64,000 nucleotides of DNA from Diogma glabrata (taxonomy: Eukaryota > Arthropoda > Insecta > Diptera > Cylindrotomidae), in the NCBI GenBank assembly GCA_963693315.1, contig OY856187.1, positions 426,677,748-426,741,747 on the forward strand. The letters are read 5' to 3'. A program made the translations under genes and the position numbers. The stretch's first letter is position 1. The number at the start of each line of letters is the position of its first letter. The notes below the pieces were generated by a model that made no database searches, had not been told where the DNA came from, and saw only the letters and a list, made by a program, of their open reading frames with translations. Positions 24,321 to 34,100 of this stretch are shown here, piece by piece.

Positions 24321-24996
24321 TGTAACGACTCTTCGTTGGTTCTTTTAGATTATTGAACAAACACGACAGTAAAAGACAGATCTTTAGTTAACAGAATCTC
24401 AAACTTTATTTGTCATCAAATTACAGCAGCTTCCGTTTTCCCTTACAATAAATTCCAGGGTCTCCAATTTATGTACCATAAACTTCACCGCTTTTCCACA
24501 ATTTGAATCAAAAATATTCGGAATCGTAAAATCTGTATTTACTATTCCACTAAGTTCAGATTCTTTTACTATTAGTACCCAGGCTCAAGTACAACCGATT
24601 ATTCCTTATACTTGCGAATATTTATAAACACTTTTAATTGCAAAATTAAAACTGACTATCTGATATTTTTGTTTGCTTATTTATATCGAAAAATAAATAA
24701 ATCGAAACTTCTATAATCCACTAGAAATCAATACTACGTAGTCCGTACATCTGAAATAGGCCACACCTGTTTTCATTCATACTTGCATTTGTATTAGCGA
24801 ACTCAAATTTAATTTATGCAAAATGTATTAGGTAACTCCTTTTAATTCATTAATGTAAACATTTGTATAACAAATTTAATTTACATTAATTTATGCAATA
24901 CAATTTGCAATACAAGTAAAAGATTGAAAAAGGAGTTAACTTTTAATTAATGAATGAGTAAATAAAATTAACCCATTCTGGACGAAGTTTATTACA
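24321..24996 (-). repeat. G2 3' LTR
   Basis: 676 bp, TGTAACGACTC ... TTTATTACA in window orientation, matching 27946-28621 with no difference noticed. Confidence 0.93.
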
Positions 24997-25007
24997 TTGC
25001 CCTCCAT

Positions 25008-25961
25008 TTAGTTTTGTTCGTCCCGAACAATATCAGAGATCGCATTGGTGCTGTTACCTTGGTACGGTGCCAACCTTTGCAGATGTATCACTTTCATCTT
25101 GGTACGGGGTCCCTTTTGTATGCGGTAGATGACATCATTAATTCGTTTGATTATTTTATATGGGCCTTCCCAATCTGGCTGCAGCTTGGGTGATCTTCCC
25201 TTAGTTCTTCTGGGGTTGTATAGCCATACCAATTCTCCTTCTTGAAAACCGCCACTATTTGCATTTATGTCGTACCTGGTTTTCATTTTGTCACTGGCTA
25301 TCTTAATGTGGTCTCGAACCTGCTGATGGATTTTATTCATCTTCTCCCTTAGTTGTCCCACATAATCTGTTTTCGTGGATACCAGACCTCCAGGGATGCC
25401 AAACTCGATGTCACTAGGAAGATGTAGTTCTCTTCCGAACATGATATTCGCTGGCGTTTCACTTGTCGTATCGTGCACTGCGCTACGATAGGCCATCAAG
25501 AATAACGGAAGATCCTTGTCCCAATTTCTTTGGTTGGCTTCTACTACCTTTGACAAATGTTCTTCCATGGTTCGGTTGAATCGTTCTACCATGCCATCTG
25601 ACTGCGGGTTCATAGGTGTAGTTCGTGTTTTTCTAATGCCGAGTGTTCTGCACAGCTCTTCCATCAGTTGAGATTCGAAATTCCTTCCCTGGTCGGTATG
25701 CAACTCGAGCGGTGTTCCATATCTGCAAACCCATTCATTGACTAATGTTTCCGCGACCGTAACTGCTTCCTGGTTCGGTATTGCATAAGCTTCCGGCCAT
25801 TTTGTAAAGTAATCAATGACCACCATGATGTATTTGTTACCTTTTGTCGTTTCCGGAAATGGCCCCGCGATGTCTATAGCAATTCTCTCCATTGGGGCAC
25901 CCACATTGTACTGTTGCATCTCTCCTCGAGTTCTAGTTTTTCGGTCCTTTGCTCGCTGCAC
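25008..25961 (-). CDS. G2 integrase
   Basis: The integrase core and C-terminus, 317 codons. The DDE core shows ERIAIDIAGPFPETT with the first aspartate, ELHTDQGRNFESQLMEELC with the second, and NPQSDGMVERFNRTMEEH with the glutamate. A C-terminal module follows (GELVWLYNPRR, WEGPYKIIKRINDVIY) of GPY/F type. The HHCC finger lies upstream in another frame (in 25933-27210). An A5 run at about 25938-25942 appears to hold one extra A that separates the two. The domain is the same lineage as the G3 integrase. Confidence 0.88.
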   Translation of the reverse strand: MQRAKDRKTRTRGEMQQYNVGAPMERIAIDIAGPFPETTKGNKYIMVVIDYFTKWPEAYAIPNQEAVTVAETLVNEWVCRYGTPLELHTDQGRNFESQLMEELCRTLGIRKTRTTPMNPQSDGMVERFNRTMEEHLSKVVEANQRNWDKDLPLFLMAYRSAVHDTTSETPANIMFGRELHLPSDIEFGIPGGLVSTKTDYVGQLREKMNKIHQQVRDHIKIASDKMKTRYDINANSGGFQEGELVWLYNPRRTKGRSPKLQPDWEGPYKIIKRINDVIYRIQKGPRTKMKVIHLQRLAPYQGNSTNAISDIVRDEQN

Positions 25962-27210
25962 AAGTATCGCATCGCCGACACCATTGCTCCACGTCTGTTC
26001 GATACCTCACCCAATAAAACCTCTCCCTTACTTTAGCCAGGGTTTTATTGACTCCCAGGTGTCCTCCAGAAATACTTCCATGCAGCTTTCCCAGTACCTC
26101 TTCTACTCGACTTGATGGCAACACCAGTTGCTCCAACACTTTCTTTCCATCAGCGGACTCCCATTTTCTTTTTAGCATCCCGTTGTCCATAAATAGTGAG
26201 TCCCATTGCGCCCAGTAGCACTTCACCTCCGTACTTAAAGGTGCTACCTCTTTCCACTCCGGTCGCCTTCTCTCGGTTTTCCATTTCAATATTGGAGCCA
26301 TAGCTGAATCCTTTAGCTGCTCTCTTTTAAATGCCTCGGTACACCAATCGTCAGGAGTTTGGAACTTAATTTGCTTCACTGTCATTGCCTCTTTTCTCTC
26401 AGTCCTGCTATATGACTTGCGCTCCTCAACACAGGGTCTTCTTGAAAGATCTTCAGCGTTACAACGTATCCTTCTCTTCCGGTGTTCAACACGGCAATCT
26501 CCGTCCTTTTTGACATCCACTTGCTTATTTGAGAGGTTCATCAACTGGACCGGAACTACTCCTTCTTTTGCTGCTTTTAGTGTTTTGCATTTCCTTTGTA
26601 TCCTTTTCTTACGGTGTTCAACGCGGAAATCTCCTGCCTTTTTGACATCCACTTGCTTGTTTGAAAGATTCATCAACCGGACTGGAACTACTCCTTCTTT
26701 TGCAGCTATTAGTGTTTTGCATTCCCGTCTAATGTGCCCTAACTGTCCACAGTTCCAGCATCTTACTCTGCTAGATCTACTTCGTTGATTTTGTTCAGGT
26801 TTATTTTCCAAACTTTTGACACGCATGATCACTTCATCAAGCGCTGCTTTCAGTGGTTCCTCAGCAACTTCCATCTGACGTACTCTATCTGAGCCATACG
26901 CTCTTTTTCCGGCTTCCATTTGCAGGGCCAATGCTAAGACTTCCGCAGGTAATTTCTTTCCACTTAGATAAAGCTGATTTCTCATTTGTACATCTCGAAG
27001 AGCATTGATAAATGTATCAGCTGCCAGTTCGTCTCGGTGTTCCGCGTTATAGTTTGGATATGACAGATTTACCAGTCTCACAATGTCAGCCTCTAATTCT
27101 TGCAAAGTTTCGCTGACTCCTTGTTTCCGTGTTTTGAGCTGCATGCGATGGAGAGCTTGCATATGACTTTCCCCGTATCTTAAATATCTGATAAGATGTA
27201 GATCCATCAA
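25933..27210 (-). CDS. G2 gag C-terminus fused to integrase finger
   Basis: One 425-codon frame. It begins in gag capsid-like sequence, passes a CCHC knuckle CWNCGQLGHIRREC (about 26720-26760), then jumps to short pieces that in G3 lie after the protease (VPVRLMNLSNKQ) and at the end of RNase H (NAEDLSRRPC). It continues through a linker into the integrase HHCC finger (GGHLGVNKTLAKVRERFY ... CRRCDTCAASKG). A 132-bp unit is tandemly duplicated in the middle. Protease, RT and most of RNase H are deleted without losing the frame. Gag upstream is in another frame (27086-27916). Confidence 0.87.
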   Translation of the reverse strand: MMDLHLIRYLRYGESHMQALHRMQLKTRKQGVSETLQELEADIVRLVNLSYPNYNAEHRDELAADTFINALRDVQMRNQLYLSGKKLPAEVLALALQMEAGKRAYGSDRVRQMEVAEEPLKAALDEVIMRVKSLENKPEQNQRSRSSRVRCWNCGQLGHIRRECKTLIAAKEGVVPVRLMNLSNKQVDVKKAGDFRVEHRKKRIQRKCKTLKAAKEGVVPVQLMNLSNKQVDVKKDGDCRVEHRKRRIRCNAEDLSRRPCVEERKSYSRTERKEAMTVKQIKFQTPDDWCTEAFKREQLKDSAMAPILKWKTERRRPEWKEVAPLSTEVKCYWAQWDSLFMDNGMLKRKWESADGKKVLEQLVLPSSRVEEVLGKLHGSISGGHLGVNKTLAKVRERFYWVRYRTDVEQWCRRCDTCAASKGPKN

Positions 27211-27916
27211 ATGCGGGTGTTTTCACTCTAGCTGGAGCTGAAGTAGTTGATGGATTGATCGTGTTACCTGACTTTCCTTGTGCTATTTCTTGGCGTAATT
27301 CACTCGAGAGATTGTGTAGTTTCTCTTCATGTTCTTCGGTAACTTTCCGCAGCTCCCTTTCTATGTGGTTGATTTTGACCTCCGCACTGGATATACGTGA
27401 CTCGATTACTTCACGTAGACTTTCTTGTTTTGCCATCATATCAGCAAATTGTTTTTGTTGAATGTTTCCTTGCTTGGCCATCATATCAGCAAATTGTTGT
27501 TGCTCTACTTTTTGTTCTGCTGCTAGAACTTTTTGTTCTGCTGCCTGTTTCTCTTGTCGAGCCATCATATCAGCAAGTTGTTGTTGTTGCTCTACTTTTT
27601 GTTCTGCTGCCAGTTTCTCTTGTCGGGCCATCAGATTGTTTCCTTGTTTGGCCATCATATCAGCAAATTGTTGTTGTTGCTGTGCCATCATTTCTTTCAT
27701 CAACATCATCATCGGATCAAATGCTGGGGCATTCTGGACGGGAGCTTCCTCCGGCTCTACCTCTATGACCTCTGTGCTTTGGCCTGCTTCTTCTAAAACT
27801 TTACGCAGCCGAAATGCAAGTTCTGCCTTCGTTCCGTGGATTGGAGCATTCCTTTTCTTCAACTCATCCTTCAGCTGGGTCTGGCTGATATCACTAATAT
27901 TTACTGTCTTGACCAT
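27086..27916 (-). CDS. gag: G2 gag N-terminus with SAP-like domain
   Basis: Translation most likely starts at ATG 27914-27916 (MVKTVNISDIS); the open frame upstream lies in the LTR. The first ~45 residues (SQTQLKDELKKRNAPIHGTK ... LAFRLRKVLEE) fit a SAP motif, a helix-turn-helix DNA-binding fold. A long glutamine-rich stretch follows, with repeated QQFADMMAKQ and AAEQKVEQQQ units, then a predicted coiled coil. Near 27200 the frame shifts; capsid-like sequence continues in the 25933-27210 frame and the tail of this frame is meaningless. Confidence 0.83.
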   Translation of the reverse strand: MVKTVNISDISQTQLKDELKKRNAPIHGTKAELAFRLRKVLEEAGQSTEVIEVEPEEAPVQNAPAFDPMMMLMKEMMAQQQQQFADMMAKQGNNLMARQEKLAAEQKVEQQQQLADMMARQEKQAAEQKVLAAEQKVEQQQFADMMAKQGNIQQKQFADMMAKQESLREVIESRISSAEVKINHIERELRKVTEEHEEKLHNLSSELRQEIAQGKSGNTINPSTTSAPARVKTPAFDGSTSYQIFKIRGKSYASSPSHAAQNTETRSQRNFARIRG

Positions 27917-27926
27917 TGTTTCAATA

Positions 27927-27944
27927 ATCCCACTTCTGACACCA
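27927..27944 (-). promoter_or_regulatory. G2 primer binding site
   Basis: The minus strand reads TGGTGTCAGAAGTGGGAT, one base from the 5' LTR. From memory it is complementary to the 3' end of an insect tRNA-Leu including CCA, 18 of 18 positions. Confidence 0.72.
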
Positions 27945-27945
27945 C

Positions 27946-28621
27946 TGTAACGACTCTTCGTTGGTTCTTTTAGATTATTGAACAAACACGACAGTAAAAG
28001 ACAGATCTTTAGTTAACAGAATCTCAAACTTTATTTGTCATCAAATTACAGCAGCTTCCGTTTTCCCTTACAATAAATTCCAGGGTCTCCAATTTATGTA
28101 CCATAAACTTCACCGCTTTTCCACAATTTGAATCAAAAATATTCGGAATCGTAAAATCTGTATTTACTATTCCACTAAGTTCAGATTCTTTTACTATTAG
28201 TACCCAGGCTCAAGTACAACCGATTATTCCTTATACTTGCGAATATTTATAAACACTTTTAATTGCAAAATTAAAACTGACTATCTGATATTTTTGTTTG
28301 CTTATTTATATCGAAAAATAAATAAATCGAAACTTCTATAATCCACTAGAAATCAATACTACGTAGTCCGTACATCTGAAATAGGCCACACCTGTTTTCA
28401 TTCATACTTGCATTTGTATTAGCGAACTCAAATTTAATTTATGCAAAATGTATTAGGTAACTCCTTTTAATTCATTAATGTAAACATTTGTATAACAAAT
28501 TTAATTTACATTAATTTATGCAATACAATTTGCAATACAAGTAAAAGATTGAAAAAGGAGTTAACTTTTAATTAATGAATGAGTAAATAAAATTAACCCA
28601 TTCTGGACGAAGTTTATTACA
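27946..28621 (-). repeat. G2 5' LTR
   Basis: 676-bp upstream LTR, followed by ATAT at 28622-28625. Confidence 0.93.
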
Positions 28622-28625
28622 ATAT

Positions 28626-28929
28626 TATTGCATCACCCAAATAATTATTGAAAGATATATTTTAGAAATAAGATTTTAGATTTATTGTGGCTTTTGAAGT
28701 GTTAACTTCTTTCTTGAATTTAATTAAATAAAATAAATTTTTGAATTAGAATTAAAATAAAATAATTGTTTTTTTTAATAAATTTATTAGAGTAGAATTT
28801 AATTAGAGCGGCAAAACTTTCTACCATGTCCATTTCTGACAAAAGTTTCTACAGCGCCATCAATTATTTAAAGACTGGTACCAACTCATTTTTTTCTTAT
28901 TATTGACGTTCATTTAATCGTCACTGACC
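28626..28929. other. Possible rest of the errantivirus-like LTR
   Basis: AT-rich sequence directly after G2. It should include the remaining part of the interrupted LTR. No end signal is recognised. Confidence 0.35.
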
Positions 28930-29305
28930 CAGCGAAAAAAACCGCATTGTTCGCGGGACACTTTGCTGTGATCTTACTGTTTTAGAAACTCCTAAAGAAA
29001 AACCAAAAATCCAGTCTTCAGGAGTTAATATGAAAGATCTTTATGTCAAACCCAAAATTGTCCAAAAAATCTTAAGGGGGTTAACTACCAGCAAAGTCTC
29101 CGGTCTGAACATCATTCCTTCTATTATTCTAACAACATTTACAAAAGAACTTTTCGAAAGAACCAAAATTTTATACAAATCCTATAGATCTGATATTTCT
29201 CTTTCGTGCTGGAAGTACGCCAATGTCCAGCCCATCCTCAAAACGAAACAAAATGTGATATTTCAAATTATAGACCGCAATACCCTTGGTCTCAGTTCTA
29301 TCTAA
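28930..29305 (+). pseudogene. LINE RT fragment
   Basis: The frame at 29030-29305 carries VQKILRGLTTSKVSGLNIIP and SLSCWKYANVQPILK. These match the first conserved RT blocks of Jockey/CR1-like LINEs (SK-SG-DGIP and WK-A-V-PI-K). The rest of the RT is missing, and the sequence decays after 29250. Upstream sequence near 28930-29020 may belong to the preceding linker. Confidence 0.7.
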
Positions 29306-29689
29306 AATATATGAGCATTATATTAATACACAGCAGTAATGCCAGATCGGAGTGATTATTTTTTCCGTTTATGGGATATTTCATTTAAAACAGGAAAGCG
29401 GGCACAAACTTGGCCAGTGCGTCTTTTTCACAATTATTTGTAGTAGCGTTTTAAATTTTAAACTTATGATCGCAACAACAAAATTTTATTACTATGCTTC
29501 CAGAAAGATGTTGATTACTCAATAGTTTTGTTTAAATGAATCTGCCATTCATCGCCTTTATAGTATACAGTAAAATCGATGAAATTTCAGCTTTCGTTGA
29601 TGTTTTGCAGATATTTCTTAGGGAAATATTCTGAGTTTCAGGAATATTTTTACACTACGACACGAAAAATAAAATCACCAGCAACTATG
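29306..29689. other. Unassigned sequence
   Basis: No recognised gene or repeat. It lies between a LINE fragment and a hAT-like remnant. Confidence 0.3.
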
Positions 29690-30040
29690 GTACAAGATGG
29701 CTCCTCTCTATGCAATATGCATCGATGCATTTTGAACATATTAAAAAATTGGGATGTTTTGTATCATTATTTCGATTATACGTATCGAAAAAGAGGTATT
29801 GCAATTTTACAAATTTTTGCAAACCTCGAAATAAAGGTATATTTACTTCTTTTAAAAAACGTCTTTCAAAATGTTCACTTCCTTTTTTATGATTTCAATG
29901 CGAACATTAGAGACGAGACGAGTATATTCCAATGTGATGTGATACATCTCTTAAGTCCTGAAGTGATTCACCCATGCAAATATACTGTCGATAGTAGAAG
30001 CATTAGCAGCATTATCACTTTCATTTTCAGTATTTTTTTC
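29690..30040 (+). pseudogene. hAT-like transposase remnant
   Basis: Read in the 29579-30043 frame, the part after about 29690 gives CILNILKNWDVLYHYFDYTY, YLLLLKNVFQNV and DETSIFQCDVIHLLSP. This resembles the central and C-terminal part of hAT-type transposases, with a conserved WD-L--YF block and later K-YLLFL. No RW motif is intact and neighbouring frames carry parts of it. The family call is tentative. Confidence 0.4.
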
Positions 30041-30478
30041 TAATGTGTCTTCATATCATAGGTTATCATTATTAATTCTGTATTGTCTCTGTTGCTTTCC
30101 GAAGATGAACCAATATTCTCTGAAACATTCATTGAATCAACGTGAGAATCAGCTTCTTTTGATGAACCTTGGATATCATCAGGTTTTGTAACATATTTAT
30201 AGATATCCAGATATGCTCTGAACTGCATCTGTTTTAGCCTGTTTGGTATTTCTCTGCTGGAACCCACTTTTTCTTTAAGAAGTATGAACTCTTATTTGTA
30301 TGGTACATTTTTGTCTAGATCATAATAAGTACACTGTGTTAACGACTAAAAACACCGCCAAAAAAATTAATTCATTTAAATTTCCTTGTAACAACTTATA
30401 TTAAATAATATTTGATAAAATGGAATATACAAATCATATGCCTAATATTATAAGGAACTATTTAAAAAATATAAGTAT
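30041..30478. other. Unassigned sequence before G3
   Basis: AT-rich, no recognised feature. It ends with GTAT (30475-30478), duplicated at 36957-36960. Confidence 0.35.
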
Positions 30479-31154
30479 TGTTACGTTTTTCTAAACTTCC
30501 TTCGAATTGGCCTTACTCTCAATTCGATAAACGTAATTCCCAATCTCTTCCTGAGTTCGATCACTGATTAGTAAGCAAACACACCAGGTTTTATTAAGTA
30601 TTCAACACCTTAACTGTTCTACAACAACAGGAAAACAAGGCAGCAAACAATATTCTTAACTAGAATATTCTTTTAACAGCTTCAGAAACTCCAACGGTTT
30701 ATTGTAGAAATTTCCAGTAATTCAACGTTCAAAATAATACACAAATTATTTCTACTTAATAACACTTTAAACTTTATTTACAAAATAACTTTACACGAAA
30801 ACTAATTTAAAGATCACTTTTATAATTTTAACTTCACAATCGCAGGTTTAAAATAAACTAATTAAAAACTACAAGAATTAATTTTCTTATATACCTTCTG
30901 CTTAATCTCTAGAAATTTCTAGGTAACTTTTTAGAAACCTTGAGAAAATATTAGAATATTCGATTATTTTACGTTACGTTGATTTGATTTATAAAATCAT
31001 AAAACAAATAGACCTTAATTCTAAGAACATGTACAACAACAACAACACTATTTCATTCACTTTCGGTTGTGTTTTGTTGATTTTATTTTCCTGGAAGTGA
31101 CCGTAATCGTTTAGATCTTTCTGTAATCGTCTAGATTTTTCTGCAATCGTAACA
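30479..31154 (-). repeat. G3 3' LTR
   Basis: 676 bp, TGTTACGTTTTTC ... GCAATCGTAACA in window orientation, with no difference noticed from 36281-36956. Confidence 0.95.
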
Positions 31155-31165
31155 ATACCCTCCAC

Positions 31166-34100
31166 TTAAGCCTGTTCGTCCCGAACAGGATCTAGCTCTC
31201 CTTTGTATAAGGCCAATCTTTCCAAATGTACTACTTTCGCTTTGCCTCGATGGCCTTTCTTAATTCTATAAACTACGTCATTTAACTTCGTTATAATGTT
31301 GTAAGGTCCTTCCCATGCAGCTTGCAGTTTTGGTGATAACCCTCGTTTTCGTTGTGGGTTGTGTAGCCATACTAATTGTCCTTCTTCGAAACCTTTATTA
31401 TTAGATCGTATATCATATCGGGCTTTCATTTTATCACTGGTCAGTTGTATCTTCTGCCGAACAAGATTGTGAATATCCTCAAGGTTCTTCCTGATTCGGT
31501 TGACGTATTCTTGCGCAGACAATGATGTTGATGGTACCGCTCCAAATTTGAGGTCACCAGGAAGTCTTAAATCACTTCCAAAAATAGTTTGAGCTGGTGT
31601 CATGGTCGTGGTGTCATGAGCTGCTGATCTGTATGCCATCAAAAATAAAGGAATGTGTTGATCCCAGTTACGTTGATTCTTACTGACCACTTTAGCTAGA
31701 AATTCCTCCAAAGTAGCATTGAATCTCTCAACCATCCCATCTGACTGTGGGTGTGAAGCTGTCGTCCTGGTTTTGTTAATCCCCAGCATCTGACAAATTT
31801 CCTGGAATACAGCTGACTCGAAGTTCCGTCCCTGATCGGTGTGGATCTCCATAGGAACTCCATAGCGGCTAATCCAATTATTTATCACAGCTTCAGCGAT
31901 GGTGGTTGCTTCCTGGTTGGGAATCGCACACACTTCCGGCCACTTACTGAAGTAGTCCATGATCACAAGCACATATTTATTCTGAATATCCGTTGTTGGA
32001 AATGGTCCCGCTACATCCATTGCGATCCTTTCAAATGGAGCACCTACATTGTATTGCTTCATTTTCCCATGACTTCTTCGTGCGGGTCCTTTCACTGCCG
32101 CACATTTATCGCATTTTTGACACCACTCCACAATTGATTGCCGAGTCCCCGACCAGTAAAACCGTTGTCGTATTTTTGCAAGAGTTTTGTTGATCCCAAG
32201 ATGACCTCCACTCGTTCCTTCGTGATACTCCTTAAGTACTGCTTCTATTTTCGCTTTTGGTACCACTGTAAGGGATTGCTTTATCTTGCCATCTGAGCTT
32301 TCCCATACTCTCTTTAAACATCCATCCTCTAACTGGAGACTGTCCCATTGCGCCCAGTACGCCTTCAAAGTTGGAGTTTTATCAGAAATTTCTCCCCATA
32401 CTGGTTTGCAGCCCTTTTCCTTGAACTCGATGATGGGTGCAAGATCCGGATCTTCTAATTGATCTTTTCTTATGGCTTCAGCAGTCCATTCATCGTCAGG
32501 TAGCACTTGTAGTAATCGTACATCGATGATGTTCTCCTTATTTTCTTGACGACTGCAATGCTTGCATTCAACTGGACAGGGTCGTCTCGATAATGCATCA
32601 GCGTTCCCATGTGCAGTACCCTTTCGATGTTCAATGTCTAAATCGTACGCCTGCAACCGTTCGATCCAGCGTGCTACTTGTCCCTCTGGATTTTTGAACT
32701 GGAGTAGCCATCTTAACGCACCATGGTCAGTTCTAAGATGAAATTTCTGACCATACAAGTATTTATGAAAATGTTTGACGCATTCCATAATGGCCAATAA
32801 CTCCTTCCGGGTAACACAATAATTTCGCTCCGGCTTTGATAACATTTTCGAGAAATAAGCTATCACCTTTTCCTGACCATCTATATTCTGCGACAAGACT
32901 CCTCCTATACCTTCATTACTGGCATCAGTATCCAAAATAAACTGAACATTTGGTATAGGATAGGACAGAATTGGAGCCGTACATAATCTCTTTCGGAGCT
33001 CCACAAATGCTTGTTCTTGAGGTTCATTCCATTCAAATGCCTTATCTTTTCTGGTTAACTCATGCAGACTTTTGGCAACGTTGGCGAATCCTGGCACAAA
33101 CCGTCTGTAGTATGTGCACAATCCAAGGAAGCTTCGTAGCTCATGTAGGTTCTTTGGTCTTGGCCAGTTCATAACTGCTGCAATCTTGTCAGAATCTGTA
33201 TGAATTCCCATTGCCGTAACCTTGTGTCCCAAATATTTTACTTCTTCCTTGAAAAGTGAACACTTTTTGGGACTTAACTTTAAACCGGCTGCTTGCAACC
33301 TTTCCAGTACCTCCGCCAAGTTCCTCAAGTGGTCATCAAAGTCTTTTCCCATGACGATGATGTCATCCAAATATACAAGGCATGTTTTCCAATGCAAGCC
33401 TTTTAGTACCCGTTCCATTAATCTCTCGAAAGTTGCGGGCGCGTTGCATAACCCAAATGGCATGACATTAAATTGCCATAGTCCATTACCTACACTGAAC
33501 GCCGTTTTCTCCCGATCTTCCTCCGCAACTTCCACCTGCCAGTAACCACTCTGCAGATCCAGTGTTGAAAACAATCTTGAACCCGATAATGTATCCAGTG
33601 TATCATCAATCCTAGGCAATGGGTAGCTATCCTTCTTCGTAACTATGTTTAGTTTCCTGTAGTCAACACAAAATCTCAAGCTTCCATCTTTCTTGCCAAC
33701 TAACACCACAGGTGAGCTCCAGGGACTGTCTGAAGGCTCAATTACACCAGCTTCTTTCATGTCTCTTACCATTTTATCTGCTTCCTCTCTTTTAGCCAAT
33801 GGTAATCGTCTTGGTGCTTGGCGTATCGGCTTTTCTGCTCCGGTGTCAATACGATGTTTTACCATATTGGTTCTGCCATTCCCTTCAGGTGTACTACAGA
33901 ATACAGACTTGTGCCGCTCCAACAATTGACGTGCTGCTTTCTTCTGTTCTTCTGAAAGCCCTTCTGTCCATTTCTGCACAAGTTGCTCCATTTCTGCCTT
34001 TTGTTGTTTTGTGTTGACCGAGCAATTGATGTTTTTCTGCTCGCACTTTATTATTTTAGCTACCTCTTCACATTGTCCTATGATTGATCCTTTTTTCATT

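Larger units (their letters stand above)
24321..28621 (-). mobile_element. G2: non-autonomous Ty3/gypsy element
   Basis: A 4.3-kb element with 676-bp LTRs (24321-24996 and 27946-28621) that look identical by eye, and ATAT duplicated at both sides (24317-24320 and 28622-28625). A primer site and a polypurine tract (TGGAGGG near 25008) are present. The interior retains gag and integrase but lacks protease, RT and most of RNase H. It sits in the putative 3' LTR of the errantivirus-like element. Confidence 0.92.

Noticed and set aside
27397..27950. Plus-strand hydrophobic frames rich in Leu, Phe and Cys
   Set aside because: They are antisense shadows of the glutamine-rich G2 gag coiled coil.
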